Source of the DNA: Bacteroidales bacterium
Lineage (GTDB): Bacteria; Bacteroidota; Bacteroidia; Bacteroidales; UBA932
Assembly: GCA_016295245.1 (NCBI GenBank)
Contig: JAEDLO010000009.1
Location: 1-32,150 of the forward strand
Direction: 5' to 3'
Length of the DNA stretch: 32,150 bases
Part shown: one piece after another, positions 7,258 through 15,714 of the stretch
How the letters are laid out: the number at the start of each line of letters is the position of its first letter
How positions within the stretch are numbered: the first letter of the stretch is position 1
Made by a program: the position numbers and the translations under genes
The notes under the pieces: generated by a model
Seen by the model: only the letters and a program-made list of their open reading frames with translations
Told to the model about the DNA's origin: nothing
Databases searched by the model: none

Positions 7258-8115
7258 ATGAAATTGATAAAAGACACTGAATTCGGCGGTGAACGCCCTT
7301 TGTTTGAATCCCACGACCTCCGTTTGGAGAATGTGGTCATCCGTAAGGGTGAGTCCGCCATCAAGGAATGCAGCAATATCGAGGCTGTCGATTGCCGTTT
7401 TGAAGGCAACTACCCTTTCTGGCATGTTCACGGCTTCAAAATCGAAGGCTGTCGCTTCGACGTGGGCGGTCGCTCTGCTCTCTGGTACTCCGACCATCTC
7501 AAGATGAAGGATACGGTCATTGACGCCCCTAAGATGTTTCGTGAGATGGAAGAGATTGACATCGAGAATGTTATAATGAACGATGCAGATGAAGTTTTCT
7601 GGCGTTGCAGGGGCATCAGAGTCAAGGGCCTAAAGCTCAAGGGCGGCACCTACCCCTTTATGTTCAGCAGCGACATCTATGTTGACGGGCTGGAGAGTGA
7701 CAGTAAGTATGTCTTCCAATATGTGAAGAATGTTGAAATACACAACGCCACCATCACCACAAAAGATGCCTTCTGGGAGGTGGAGAACGTCACTATCTAC
7801 GATTCAAGGCTCGACGGGGAGTACCTCGGCTGGCACTCCCGGAACCTCAGGCTCGTGAACTGCCATATCTCCGGCGAGCAGCCTCTCTGCTATGCCAGGG
7901 ACCTGGTCCTCGAGAATTGCAGCTTCGACCCGGGCTGCGACAGAGCCTTTGAGTACAGCACCCTGAAGGCGGACATCCGCGGAAGTATCACCAATATCAA
8001 GAATCCAATGTCGGGAAGCATCGTTGCCGACTCCATTGGCTCAATTACTATAGATGAGAATATCAAGGCGCCGGCCGATTGCAAGATCAGTCTGAGGGAT
8101 GGCAGCGCCATTTAA
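7258..8115 (+). CDS. DUF3737 family protein
   Basis: A 285-residue soluble protein without a signal peptide. It consists of short repeated strands of the form VxIxNCxIxG, as in right-handed beta-helix proteins (VVIRKGESAIKECSN, FWHVHGFKIEGCRF, LGWHSRNLRLVNCHISGEQ, LVLENCSFDPGCDRAFEYS). The start MKLIKDTEFGGERPLFES and the QPLCYARDL segment are characteristic of DUF3737. The fold suggests sugar binding or polysaccharide-like recognition, but no catalytic role is established and I do not assign one. The gene lies between a MATE exporter (10-bp gap) and a PatB-type lyase (11-bp gap) on the same strand, so it probably belongs to one operon with them. Confidence 0.88.
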   Translation: MKLIKDTEFGGERPLFESHDLRLENVVIRKGESAIKECSNIEAVDCRFEGNYPFWHVHGFKIEGCRFDVGGRSALWYSDHLKMKDTVIDAPKMFREMEEIDIENVIMNDADEVFWRCRGIRVKGLKLKGGTYPFMFSSDIYVDGLESDSKYVFQYVKNVEIHNATITTKDAFWEVENVTIYDSRLDGEYLGWHSRNLRLVNCHISGEQPLCYARDLVLENCSFDPGCDRAFEYSTLKADIRGSITNIKNPMSGSIVADSIGSITIDENIKAPADCKISLRDGSAI

Positions 8116-8126
8116 ACGGCTTGAAA

Positions 8127-9299
8127 ATGAAATACAACTTCGACGAACAGATTGACAGAAGGGGAAGCGCTTCTGAAAAATGGGACGGTACTCCGGGCAG
8201 GGATGTGCTTCCGATGTGGGTGGCGGATATGGATTTCCGCACGGCGCCGGCCATCACCCAGGCCCTTGGCCGCAGGGTTGAACACGGCATTTTCGGCTAC
8301 ACTCGTGTGCCTGCTTCTTACTATGAATCAGTCATTTCCTGGTTCGGACGCCGCCACGGCTGGAAGCTTGAAAGGGACTGGTTTATTTACACATCGGGCG
8401 TAGTCCCGGCTGTATCTGCCATCATCAAGGCTTGCACCTCTGCCTCAGACAAGGTCCTGCTCCAAACGCCGGTCTATAACTGCTTCTTCTCCTCAATACG
8501 CAACAATGGCTGCGAAATGCTCTCTTCGCCTCTGGTCTATGACGGCAGGAGCTACTCCATTGATTTTGAGGACTTGGAGCGCAAGGCGGCCGATCCCAAG
8601 GTGAAACTGATGCTGCTCTGCAATCCCCATAATCCGGCAGGAAGGGTGTGGAGCCGCGAGGAACTGACGAAGGTGGGAGAAATCTGCATCCGCAACGGAG
8701 TGACCGTCCTCTCCGACGAGATTCATTGCGAACTGGTTTTGCCGGGTAATCATTACACTCCTTTCGCCTCGATTTCCGAAGAGTTTCTCAAGCACTCCGT
8801 CACCTGCGTCTCCCCGAGCAAGGCCTTCAATATCGCCGGCCTTCAGATTGCCAACATCATCTGCGCGGACAGTGCTCTCCGCGCCCGGATTGACAGGGCA
8901 ATCAATGACAATGAGGTATGCGACGTGAATCCTTTCGGGGTTATAGCCACTGAGGCGGCTTATGGCAAGGGTGAGGAATGGCTGGACTGCCTTATCAGCT
9001 ACCTTTGCGACAATTATCTGTATATGAAGGAGTTCTGCGCTGAGAGGCTGCCGGATTTTCCGCTTGCTGAACTGCAGGGAACCTATCTTGTATGGATGGA
9101 TTGCCGAAAACTCGGCCTCAGTTCTGATGAATTGGCACAAAGGCTTGTGGACGAAGCGGGGCTATGGCTCAACTCGGGGGCTATGTACGGTGCTGAGGGC
9201 GAAGGCTTTATGCGATGGAACATCGCCTGTCCGCGCAAAACGCTGTCAGAAGGCCTGGAACGCTTTGAAAAGTTTGTGGGTCAGGCCAGGCTGAAATGA
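8127..9299 (+). CDS. PatB/MalY family PLP-dependent C-S lyase (aminotransferase fold)
   Basis: A 390-residue class I/II aminotransferase-fold enzyme, probably a cystathionine beta-lyase or cysteine-S-conjugate lyase of the PatB/MalY group. The N-terminus YNFDEQIDRRGSASEKWD and LPMWVADMDF are hallmarks of that group. Other PLP-binding features are CNPHNPAGRVW (about 165-175), the Asp of SDEIH (about 197), and the Schiff-base Lys in SPSKAFNIAGLQ (Lys about 232). A conserved Arg near the C-terminus (MRWNIACPR) would hold the substrate carboxylate. The ATG at 8127 matches the family start; the frame extends 16 codons upstream into the DUF3737 gene. It is the last gene of the MATE-DUF3737-PatB set and is followed convergently by tRNA-Gly. 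The true substrate is not visible. Confidence 0.92.
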   Translation: MKYNFDEQIDRRGSASEKWDGTPGRDVLPMWVADMDFRTAPAITQALGRRVEHGIFGYTRVPASYYESVISWFGRRHGWKLERDWFIYTSGVVPAVSAIIKACTSASDKVLLQTPVYNCFFSSIRNNGCEMLSSPLVYDGRSYSIDFEDLERKAADPKVKLMLLCNPHNPAGRVWSREELTKVGEICIRNGVTVLSDEIHCELVLPGNHYTPFASISEEFLKHSVTCVSPSKAFNIAGLQIANIICADSALRARIDRAINDNEVCDVNPFGVIATEAAYGKGEEWLDCLISYLCDNYLYMKEFCAERLPDFPLAELQGTYLVWMDCRKLGLSSDELAQRLVDEAGLWLNSGAMYGAEGEGFMRWNIACPRKTLSEGLERFEKFVGQARLK

Positions 9300-9314
9300 C
9301 GGCCGAAATAGAAA

Positions 9315-9388
9315 TGGAGCAGGATACGGGAGTCGGACCCGCCTCCTCGGCTTGGGAAGCCGATGCACTACCGATGTGCTAATCCTGC
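9315..9388 (-). tRNA. tRNA-Gly, anticodon CCC
   Basis: On the minus strand a complete cloverleaf folds. The acceptor is GCAGGAT with ATCCTGC and the D stem is GCAC/GTGC. The anticodon stem TCGGC/GCCGA encloses loop TTCCCAA, which places CCC at 34-36. The T arm GCGGG/CCCGT encloses loop TCCGACT. The discriminator is U, as usual for glycine, and CCA is encoded (9315-9317), unlike the tRNA-Arg in this window. It reads GGG. It is convergent with patB, 15 bases away. Confidence 0.93.
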
Positions 9389-9400
9389 TTGTCCGTTATG

Positions 9401-9435
9401 CAAATATACAAATAAATATTGTTATATTTGACAAA
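9401..9435 (-). promoter_or_regulatory. tRNA-Gly promoter
   Basis: On the minus strand TTTG (9432-9435), a 23-base spacer, and TATATTTG (9401-9408) form a complete Bacteroidota promoter, 12 bases upstream of the tRNA. It overlaps the divergent minus-7 box of the sugar transporter gene. Confidence 0.65.
9423..9430 (+). promoter_or_regulatory. minus-7 box of the sugar transporter gene
   Basis: TATATTTG, a perfect TAnnTTTG match, 27 bases before the ATG at 9458. It lies inside the spacer of the divergent tRNA-Gly promoter, so the two may compete. Confidence 0.6.
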
Positions 9436-9457
9436 TTTTACACTTACTCTATTAACC

Positions 9458-10924
9458 ATGCAAAACAACTCCGGATCTAAATCCTACCTTTTCACTATCG
9501 TGCTCGTTGCGGTACTGGGCGGTTTGCTCTTCGGATATGACACTGCGGTCATTTCCGGTGCCGAGCGAGGCCTTCAGGCCTTCTTTATGGGAGCACAGGA
9601 CTTCAATTACACAAGTTTCCTTCACGGCATCACCTCGTCCAGCGCACTTCTGGGGTGTATCATAGGAAGCGCGATTTCAGGCCTTATGGCCGGACGCTTC
9701 GGCCGTAAGAAAAGCCTTTTCGTGGCTGGTGTCTGCTTCTTCCTGAGCGCCGCCGGCTCTTACTACCCTGAGTTCCTTTTCTTTGAGAAGGGCGTTCCTA
9801 CCGTATCCCTCTGGGTGGTCTTCAACCTGTATCGCGTACTCGGCGGCATCGGTGTCGGTATGGCATCGGCAATCTGCCCTATGTATATCGCTGAGGTGGC
9901 TCCTGCAGACAAGAGAGGCACTCTCGTGTCCTGGAACCAGTTCGCCATCATCTTCGGTCAGCTCGTGGTTTACTTTGTGAACTTTGTGATCCTCGGCGAC
10001 CACATCGCTCCTAAGATGGAAGTTATGGCTGAAGGTATTAGCCGTATTGTCAATCTTGACGAGCTTGCAGCAGACGGCAACTGGTCAGTTTCCCTGGGCT
10101 GGCGTCTGATGTTCGTTTCCGAGTGTGTCCCGGCCGGTCTGTTCACCATCCTGATTCTTCTCGTTCCGGAGACTCCGAGATATCTTGCTATGGCCGGTAA
10201 AGAGCGTCAGGCCCTCGAGGTGCTTGAGCGCATCAACGGTTCTTCAAGGGCAAAGAAGATACTCGAGGAAATCGAGAGCACTGTAGTAGAAGAGAAGGAG
10301 AAACTCCTTACCTACGGCTGGCTCGTGATTTTCATCGGCATAATGCTCAGTGTATTCCAGCAGGCAGTCGGCATCAACGCCGTGCTCTACTATGCTCCTC
10401 GAATCTTTGAGTCGATGGGTATGGGCAACCCTATGATGCAGACAGTAATGATGGGTGTGATCAATATTACCTTCACTCTCGTGGCCATCCTGACCGTCGA
10501 GAAGATCGGCCGCAAGCCTCTGCTCATCGTCGGCTCCCTGGGTATGGCCTTGGGCGCCCTCGGCGTCACTCTTTCTGCTGCCATCCCTACGCTGCCGGGC
10601 ATTATTGGTGTTCTCAGCATTATGATTTACTCAGCCTGCTTCATGTTCAGCTGGGGTCCTATCTGCTGGGTGCTCATCTCCGAGATTTTCCCGAACACCA
10701 TCCGAGGCGCCGCAGTTGCCATCGCAGTGGCCTTCCAGTGGATTTCAAACTTCATCGTCAGCTCCACTTTCGTGCCTATGTATGCCTGGAGCCCGTCTTT
10801 CACCTACGGTCTCTACGCTGTAATCTGTGTGCTCGCAGCAGTATTTGTCTGGAAACTCGTCCCTGAAACCAAGGGTAAGACACTTGAGCAGATGACGGAT
10901 CTCTGGAAGAAAAGCATCAAGTAG
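9458..10924 (+). CDS. sugar porter family MFS transporter (XylE-like)
   Basis: A 488-residue inner-membrane protein of the major facilitator superfamily, sugar porter family, most like D-xylose:H+ symporters. It shows the family signatures in order: GGLLFGYDTAVISGA in helix 1, GRFGRKKSL between helices 2 and 3, PETPRYL after helix 6, QQAVGINAVLYYAPRIFESMG in helix 7, EKIGRKPLL between helices 8 and 9, and PETKGKTLEQM at the end. An insertion between the third and fourth motifs (around HIAPKMEVMAEGISRIVNL) is typical of XylE relatives in Bacteroidota. The start is ATG 9458; codons upstream in the frame are AT-rich leader. It is the only gene start here with the sequence CATG. The gene is monocistronic and ends at a strong terminator. 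The sugar cannot be read from sequence; xylose, arabinose, galactose or glucose are possible. Confidence 0.93.
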   Translation: MQNNSGSKSYLFTIVLVAVLGGLLFGYDTAVISGAERGLQAFFMGAQDFNYTSFLHGITSSSALLGCIIGSAISGLMAGRFGRKKSLFVAGVCFFLSAAGSYYPEFLFFEKGVPTVSLWVVFNLYRVLGGIGVGMASAICPMYIAEVAPADKRGTLVSWNQFAIIFGQLVVYFVNFVILGDHIAPKMEVMAEGISRIVNLDELAADGNWSVSLGWRLMFVSECVPAGLFTILILLVPETPRYLAMAGKERQALEVLERINGSSRAKKILEEIESTVVEEKEKLLTYGWLVIFIGIMLSVFQQAVGINAVLYYAPRIFESMGMGNPMMQTVMMGVINITFTLVAILTVEKIGRKPLLIVGSLGMALGALGVTLSAAIPTLPGIIGVLSIMIYSACFMFSWGPICWVLISEIFPNTIRGAAVAIAVAFQWISNFIVSSTFVPMYAWSPSFTYGLYAVICVLAAVFVWKLVPETKGKTLEQMTDLWKKSIK

Positions 10925-10945
10925 CATCATCTCTGAATTATAGAT

Positions 10946-10986
10946 AAAGGCGGCCCTCTTGAGTTCTGAAAGAGGGCCGCCTTTTT
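10946..10986 (+). terminator. intrinsic terminator of the sugar transporter gene
   Basis: A perfect 15-bp stem (10946-10960 with 10969-10983), an eight-base loop and a T-run (10982-10986), 21 bases after the stop codon. The T-run also supplies the minus-33 element of the secA promoter. Confidence 0.95.
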
Positions 10987-11037
10987 GCAAATCATCTAAT
11001 TATGCATTATCTTTGTTTGTTTCATTATATTAAGAAG
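10984..11037 (+). promoter_or_regulatory. secA promoter with transcript-start element
   Basis: TTTG at 10984-10987, a 20-base spacer and TATCTTTG at 11008-11015 form a full Bacteroidota promoter 26 bases before the ATG. ATTATATTAAGAAG (11024-11037) follows eight bases later and is identical to the element before the M16 protease gene. Confidence 0.75.
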
Positions 11038-11041
11038 AATT

Positions 11042-14000
11042 ATGTCATTAGCATCAGTCATAAGCAAGATATTCGGTACTAAGGCCGATCGCGACTATAA
11101 GGCAATCAAGCCTGTTCTCGACAAGGTCCTTGCCGTTTATCCCGAAATAGACGCCCTGGACCACGACTCGCTGCGTGAGCGCAGCGCCGCCCTCAGGCAG
11201 AAGCTCCGCGAGGTTGAGGCTCCGTTCGAGACCCGCATTCAGGAAATCAAGGCCGAACTTGAAAAAGACATCCCTGTTTCAGAGAAGGAAAAGCTCGCCG
11301 GCGAGTCTGAAGACCTCGTCAAGAAGGAAGACATAGCCATCGAGGATTGTCTCAACGAGATTCTTCCCGAGGCTTTCGCCATAGTGAAGTCAACTGCCAG
11401 ACGCTTCACTCAGAACAGCGAGATTGTCGTAAAGGCTACCCAATTCGACCGTGACCTGAGCGTCAACCACGACTTTGTGACCATCGACGGCGACAATGCC
11501 GTATATCACAACCACTGGGTTGCGGGAGGCAACGAGATAACCTGGGATATGATTCACTATGACGTGCAGCTCATCGGCGGTATCGCCCTCCATCAGGGAA
11601 AGATTGCCGAGATGGCGACAGGTGAGGGTAAGACCTTGGTGGCAACATTGCCTGTGTTCCTCAATGCCCTTGCGGGCAAGGGTGTCCATATGGTGACCGT
11701 AAACGACTATCTCTCGAAGCGAGACTCCGAGTGGATGGGCCCTCTCTATATGTTCCACGGCCTGTCAGTTGACTGTATCGACAAGCACCAGCCGAACTCC
11801 GATGCCAGAAGGCGCGCCTACAACTGCGACATTACCTTCGGTACCAACAACGAATTCGGCTTCGACTATCTGCGCGACAATATGGCCATCAGCGAGCAGG
11901 ACCTCGTGCAGCGCAAGCACCACTACGCCATCGTCGATGAGGTTGACTCCGTGCTGATCGATGACGCCCGTACGCCTCTGATCATTTCCGGTCCGGTGAC
12001 CAGGAACCAGTCGGACGAGGCCCAGTTTATGGAATTCCGTCCTTATGTGGAGAAGCTTTACCTTGCCCAGCGGGCCCTTGTGACCTCGACCCTCCAGGAA
12101 GCAAAGAAGAAGATTGCCGAAGGCGACGAGGCTGAAGGCGGTAAGCTGCTGCTGCGCGCCCACAAGGGTCTGCCGAAATACACCCCGCTCATCAAATACC
12201 TCTCCGAACCGGGTATCAAGGTGATACTCCAGAAGACGGAGAACTACTATATGCAGGACAACGAGAAGGAGATGCCGGTGGTGACCGATCCTCTTTTCTT
12301 CGTGATAAATGAGCAGCTGCACTCAGTTGATATGACCGACAAGGGTCACGAGATGCTCGCCAAGGCCGTGGGCAACGAGGATTTCTTCGTCCTTCCCGAT
12401 GTGGGAAGCGCGTTCGCCGAAATCGAGCACTCAACCCCTGACCTTGCCGAGAGGCAGGCAAAGAAGGACGCTCTGATGTCCGACTTCTCGACCAAGAGCG
12501 AGAGAGTCCACACGGTAATCCAGCTCCTGAAGGCCTACACTATGTTCGAGAAGGACGTTGACTATGTCATAATGGACGGCAAGATCAAGATTGTCGATGA
12601 GTCAACCGGCCGTATTATGGAGGGACGCCGCTGGAGCGACGGCCTTCACCAGGCAGTCGAGGCAAAGGAAAACGTCCGAGTCGAGGGCGCAACCCAGACT
12701 TTTGCGACCATCACTCTCCAGAACTACTTCAGGATGTATCACAAGCTCGCCGGTATGACCGGTACCGCCGAGACCGAGGCGGGCGAATTCTGGAGCATCT
12801 ACAAGCTTGACGTAATGGTCATCCCGACCAACAAGCCTATCCTGCGCGATGACCAGAACGACCTCATCTACAAGACCAAGAAGGCCAAGTTCGCCGCCGT
12901 CATCGACAGGGTGGAGAAACTCTCCGCCGAAGGCAGGCCGGTGCTCGTGGGTACGACGGACGTCGAGACCTCCGAACTCCTGAGCCGTATGCTCCGTATG
13001 CGCGGCATCAAGCATAACGTGTTGAACGCCAAGGAGCACGCCCGCGAGGCGGATATCGTTGCCCAGGCGGGACAGAGCTCAACGGTGACCATTGCCACCA
13101 ATATGGCGGGCCGTGGTACCGATATCAAGCTTTCCGACGAGGTCAAGGCTGCGGGCGGACTTGCCATCATCGGCACGGAGCGTCACGATTCGCGCCGAGT
13201 TGACCGTCAGCTCCGAGGCCGTGCCGGCCGTCAGGGAGATCCGGGTTCTTCCACTTTCTATGTATCCCTCGAGGACAAGCTTATGCGTCTGTTCGGCTCC
13301 GAGCGCATCGCCGGTATGGTGGACAAGCTCGGTATGGCTGATGACGAGGCTCTTGAGAGCAAAATGCTCTCGAACGCCATCGAGAATGCTCAGAAGAAGG
13401 TTGAGGAGAACAACTTCGGTGTCCGCAAGCGCCTGCTTGAGTACGACGACGTGATGAACTTCCAGAGGGAAGCCATCTACTCGCGCCGTCGCAACGCCAT
13501 CGGAGGCGAGAAGATCGAAATCGACCTGCAGAATATGATGGTTGACACGGCCGAGCTCTTCGTTGACCAGAACAAGGGACTTCCTTTCGAGGACTTCCAG
13601 ATAAACCTTATGGCCCAGCTTTCAATTGACTGCGGTTTTGACGCCCAGTTCTATGAGAAGGCCCAGAAGCCGAAACTTGTTGAGGCCCTTACCACCCAGA
13701 TGCTCGAGGTTTACCGTCGCAGGATGGCCTCGCTTGTCGAGAAACTTCTTCCTATCATCAAAGACGTTTACGAGAAGCAGGGCACGATGTACCAGAATAT
13801 CGCCATTCCTATCTCCGACGGCCGCAAGCAGATGACCCTTTCAGTCAACCTTGAGAAGGCTTACCATTCAGAAGGAAGGGAAATTTCCAAGACCCTCAGC
13901 AAGAATATCATCCTTTTCCAGATCGATGAGCATTGGAAGGAGCACCTCAGGGAGATGGACGAGCTCAAGCAGAGTGTCCAGAACGCTTCCTACGAACAGA

Positions 14001-14317
14001 AGGACCCGGTAGTGGTTTACAAACTCGAGAGCTACAACCTCTTTGCACAGATGCTTGAATCCCTCAACAGGGATGTGCTCTCCTTCCTTTTCAGGGCCTT
14101 CGTGCCACTGCGTGACGCTAACGAGAGGCCTCAACGTGCAGTGGAGCGCAGGGCTGATATGAGCAAGCTTCAGACCAGCCGCAACGACCTGACTACAAAC
14201 GGAGAGCAGAAGTCCAATACTCCTGTCAAGGTGGACAAGCGCGTAGGCCGCAACGATCCTTGTCCTTGCGGAAGCGGTCTGAAATACAAGAACTGCCACG
14301 GAAAGGGCCTCGTCTAG
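11042..14317 (+). CDS. secA: preprotein translocase subunit SecA
   Basis: The ATPase motor of the Sec pathway, acting at the cytoplasmic face of SecYEG. Its 1091 residues match Bacteroidota SecA, which is longer than the roughly 900-residue E. coli protein because of insertions in the helicase part. Visible motifs are DVQLIGGIALHQGKIAEMATGEGKT (Walker A about 194-199), AIVDEVDSVLIDDARTPLIISGP (DEVD box), ATNMAGRGTDIKL, and the arginine-finger region RRVDRQLRGRAGRQGDPGSS. The C-terminal zinc-binding tail contains NDPCPCGSGLKYKNCHGK (three Cys and one His) for SecB or ribosome contact. The ATG at 11042 gives the normal N-terminus. Bactofilin follows 37 bases later on the same strand and may be co-transcribed. 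Confidence 0.98.
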   Translation: MSLASVISKIFGTKADRDYKAIKPVLDKVLAVYPEIDALDHDSLRERSAALRQKLREVEAPFETRIQEIKAELEKDIPVSEKEKLAGESEDLVKKEDIAIEDCLNEILPEAFAIVKSTARRFTQNSEIVVKATQFDRDLSVNHDFVTIDGDNAVYHNHWVAGGNEITWDMIHYDVQLIGGIALHQGKIAEMATGEGKTLVATLPVFLNALAGKGVHMVTVNDYLSKRDSEWMGPLYMFHGLSVDCIDKHQPNSDARRRAYNCDITFGTNNEFGFDYLRDNMAISEQDLVQRKHHYAIVDEVDSVLIDDARTPLIISGPVTRNQSDEAQFMEFRPYVEKLYLAQRALVTSTLQEAKKKIAEGDEAEGGKLLLRAHKGLPKYTPLIKYLSEPGIKVILQKTENYYMQDNEKEMPVVTDPLFFVINEQLHSVDMTDKGHEMLAKAVGNEDFFVLPDVGSAFAEIEHSTPDLAERQAKKDALMSDFSTKSERVHTVIQLLKAYTMFEKDVDYVIMDGKIKIVDESTGRIMEGRRWSDGLHQAVEAKENVRVEGATQTFATITLQNYFRMYHKLAGMTGTAETEAGEFWSIYKLDVMVIPTNKPILRDDQNDLIYKTKKAKFAAVIDRVEKLSAEGRPVLVGTTDVETSELLSRMLRMRGIKHNVLNAKEHAREADIVAQAGQSSTVTIATNMAGRGTDIKLSDEVKAAGGLAIIGTERHDSRRVDRQLRGRAGRQGDPGSSTFYVSLEDKLMRLFGSERIAGMVDKLGMADDEALESKMLSNAIENAQKKVEENNFGVRKRLLEYDDVMNFQREAIYSRRRNAIGGEKIEIDLQNMMVDTAELFVDQNKGLPFEDFQINLMAQLSIDCGFDAQFYEKAQKPKLVEALTTQMLEVYRRRMASLVEKLLPIIKDVYEKQGTMYQNIAIPISDGRKQMTLSVNLEKAYHSEGREISKTLSKNIILFQIDEHWKEHLREMDELKQSVQNASYEQKDPVVVYKLESYNLFAQMLESLNRDVLSFLFRAFVPLRDANERPQRAVERRADMSKLQTSRNDLTTNGEQKSNTPVKVDKRVGRNDPCPCGSGLKYKNCHGKGLV

Positions 14318-14354
14318 AAGTCCCATAGCCAAACAATTAACAGATAAGAAAACA

Positions 14355-14750
14355 ATGGCCAAATTTAGAGATCAGTCATTCAATGCCAATGAGGTAAGCC
14401 GCGTAGCCCAGTGCTCTTCAATAAAAGGCGATATCTCTTCAAAAGGCGATATCCGTGTAGACGGAAATGTTGACGGAACTATATATTCCTGCGGCAGGAT
14501 AGTTATTGGCGAGACTGCGCGATTGTCGGGCAATATCCTGTGTGAGAACGTTGATTTCTGGGGCATGATGGACGGTGACGTTTATGTCAAGGACTTGCTG
14601 ACCCTCAAGAGCGATGCGAGCATAAATGGCAATATCCACGCCCGCAGAATACAAGTTGAAATAGGTGCACAGATCAACGGATCGTGCACCATGATAAGTG
14701 AAGAGGAATTTGACAATTATGTTGCCGAGATAGTTGAGAATCCGTTATAG
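14355..14750 (+). CDS. bactofilin (polymer-forming cytoskeletal protein)
   Basis: A 131-residue protein of the bactofilin family (DUF583). Bactofilins self-assemble without nucleotide into filaments through a short right-handed beta-helix and organise cell-envelope processes. Residues about 17-115 show the repeating pattern: SSIKGDISSKGDIRVDGNVDG, GRIVIGETARLSGNILCENV, GMMDGDVYVKDLLTLKSDAS, then INGNIHARRIQVEIGAQING. A short polar N-terminal tail (MAKFRDQSFNANEVSRVAQC) and an acidic C-terminal tail flank it, as usual. No membrane segment is seen. It lies 37 bases after secA; its stop overlaps the stop of the convergent yicC by six bases. Two of the seven CATG sites in the window fall inside this small gene. 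Confidence 0.92.
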   Translation: MAKFRDQSFNANEVSRVAQCSSIKGDISSKGDIRVDGNVDGTIYSCGRIVIGETARLSGNILCENVDFWGMMDGDVYVKDLLTLKSDASINGNIHARRIQVEIGAQINGSCTMISEEEFDNYVAEIVENPL

Positions 14751-15638
14751 GATATTCATTGACTGCTCCCTGATTTTTTCAAGCTCGTCTTTCATCTGAA
14801 CGACGAGCTTTTGTATTTCGGCGTGGTTGGCTTTTGAGCCCGTGGTGTTTATTTCACGTCCCATCTCCTGGATGATGAAGCCGAGTTTCTTGCCCGGACA
14901 ACTCTCTGTGTCGATGGTGTCCATAAAGTATTTGCAGTGCTGGCGCAGCCTGACCTTTTCCTCGTTGATGTCATTCTTTTCAAGATAGAAGAGCATCTCC
15001 TGCTCGAAGCGCTCGCTGTCAAGCTTGAGTTTCAGCTCTTCGGCTGCCTTGAGTATCCTTTCCCTGGTGGCCTGGACGCGCTCTGGCTCTAGCTCCTCCA
15101 CGCGGTCGTAGAGGCTGAGGATCTTTGATACTCGAGAACTTACGTCTTTGTAAAGGGATACACCCTCCTCGGCCCTGTACTTGTCTATTGCTTCAAGGGC
15201 CTCGTTGATGGCCTTTTCGACCACAGGCCAATTCTCCTCGGTTATTACTTCTTTCCTGCCGCTTTCCATCACCTCAGGCATCTTGGCTATGTTGCAGGCC
15301 AGAATGGCGGCAGATATCTTGTCAAAACCCACATTCGGACTGCCCATCTCACAGGTCAGATTCTTCAGCTGCCTGAAGTACTCGAGGGCGAGTCCGCTGT
15401 TGATGGCGGCAGCTCCGGATGCCGCATTCGGCTCCCAGGTGAGGAACATATCTATCGAGCCTCTGGTGAGCTTCTCCGCGATTGCCTTGCGGACCTGAAT
15501 TTCCCTGTCCTTGGGAAGGAGTGAACTCTTGATTGCTATGTCGGCGTTCTTGCCGTTCACTGAACGGAATTCAACTGTAAGTTTGCCGTGTTCCAGTATG
15601 GCCTCGGCCTTGCCGTAGCCTGTCATTGATTTAATCAT
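14745..15638 (-). CDS. yicC: YicC/YloC family endoribonuclease
   Basis: A 297-residue cytoplasmic protein of the YicC family, whose characterised members are endoribonucleases involved in small-RNA and mRNA turnover. It has the invariant start MIKSMTGYGKAEA and the N-terminal pattern VEFRSVNGKNADIAIKSS. The C-terminal DUF1732 region ends in KLGFIIQEMGREINTTGSKA and IQKLVVQMKDELEKIREQ, followed by NIL, the typical C-terminus. Length is normal. A TAAATTTG minus-7 box lies 20 bases before the ATG and is part of an 18-bp palindrome shared with the divergent glnS promoter. No other gene follows on its strand. Confidence 0.93.
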   Translation of the reverse strand: MIKSMTGYGKAEAILEHGKLTVEFRSVNGKNADIAIKSSLLPKDREIQVRKAIAEKLTRGSIDMFLTWEPNAASGAAAINSGLALEYFRQLKNLTCEMGSPNVGFDKISAAILACNIAKMPEVMESGRKEVITEENWPVVEKAINEALEAIDKYRAEEGVSLYKDVSSRVSKILSLYDRVEELEPERVQATRERILKAAEELKLKLDSERFEQEMLFYLEKNDINEEKVRLRQHCKYFMDTIDTESCPGKKLGFIIQEMGREINTTGSKANHAEIQKLVVQMKDELEKIREQSMNIL

Positions 15639-15648
15639 CTGCTGCGTG

Positions 15649-15687
15649 TAAATTTGTGCAAATTTAGGAAATTATTGTTTACATTTG
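15649..15687 (+). promoter_or_regulatory. glnS promoter, overlapping the yicC promoter
   Basis: TTTG (15653-15656), a 23-base spacer and TACATTTG (15680-15687) form a complete promoter 27 bases before the glnS ATG. The minus-33 box is part of the palindrome TAAATTTGTGCAAATTTA (15649-15666). Confidence 0.65.
15659..15666 (-). promoter_or_regulatory. minus-7 box of the yicC promoter
   Basis: Reads TAAATTTG on the minus strand, a perfect TAnnTTTG match 20 bases before the yicC ATG. It lies within the spacer of the glnS promoter, so both promoters probably cannot be occupied at once. Confidence 0.6.
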
Positions 15688-15714
15688 CGTTTTAATAGCA
15701 ATGTGTATTACTTT

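Noticed and set aside
11765..12322. Open frame of 185 codons antisense to secA, and similar ones at 8493-9140 and 22007-22729
   Set aside because: All are mirror frames of well-identified genes, with no family resemblance and no promoter.
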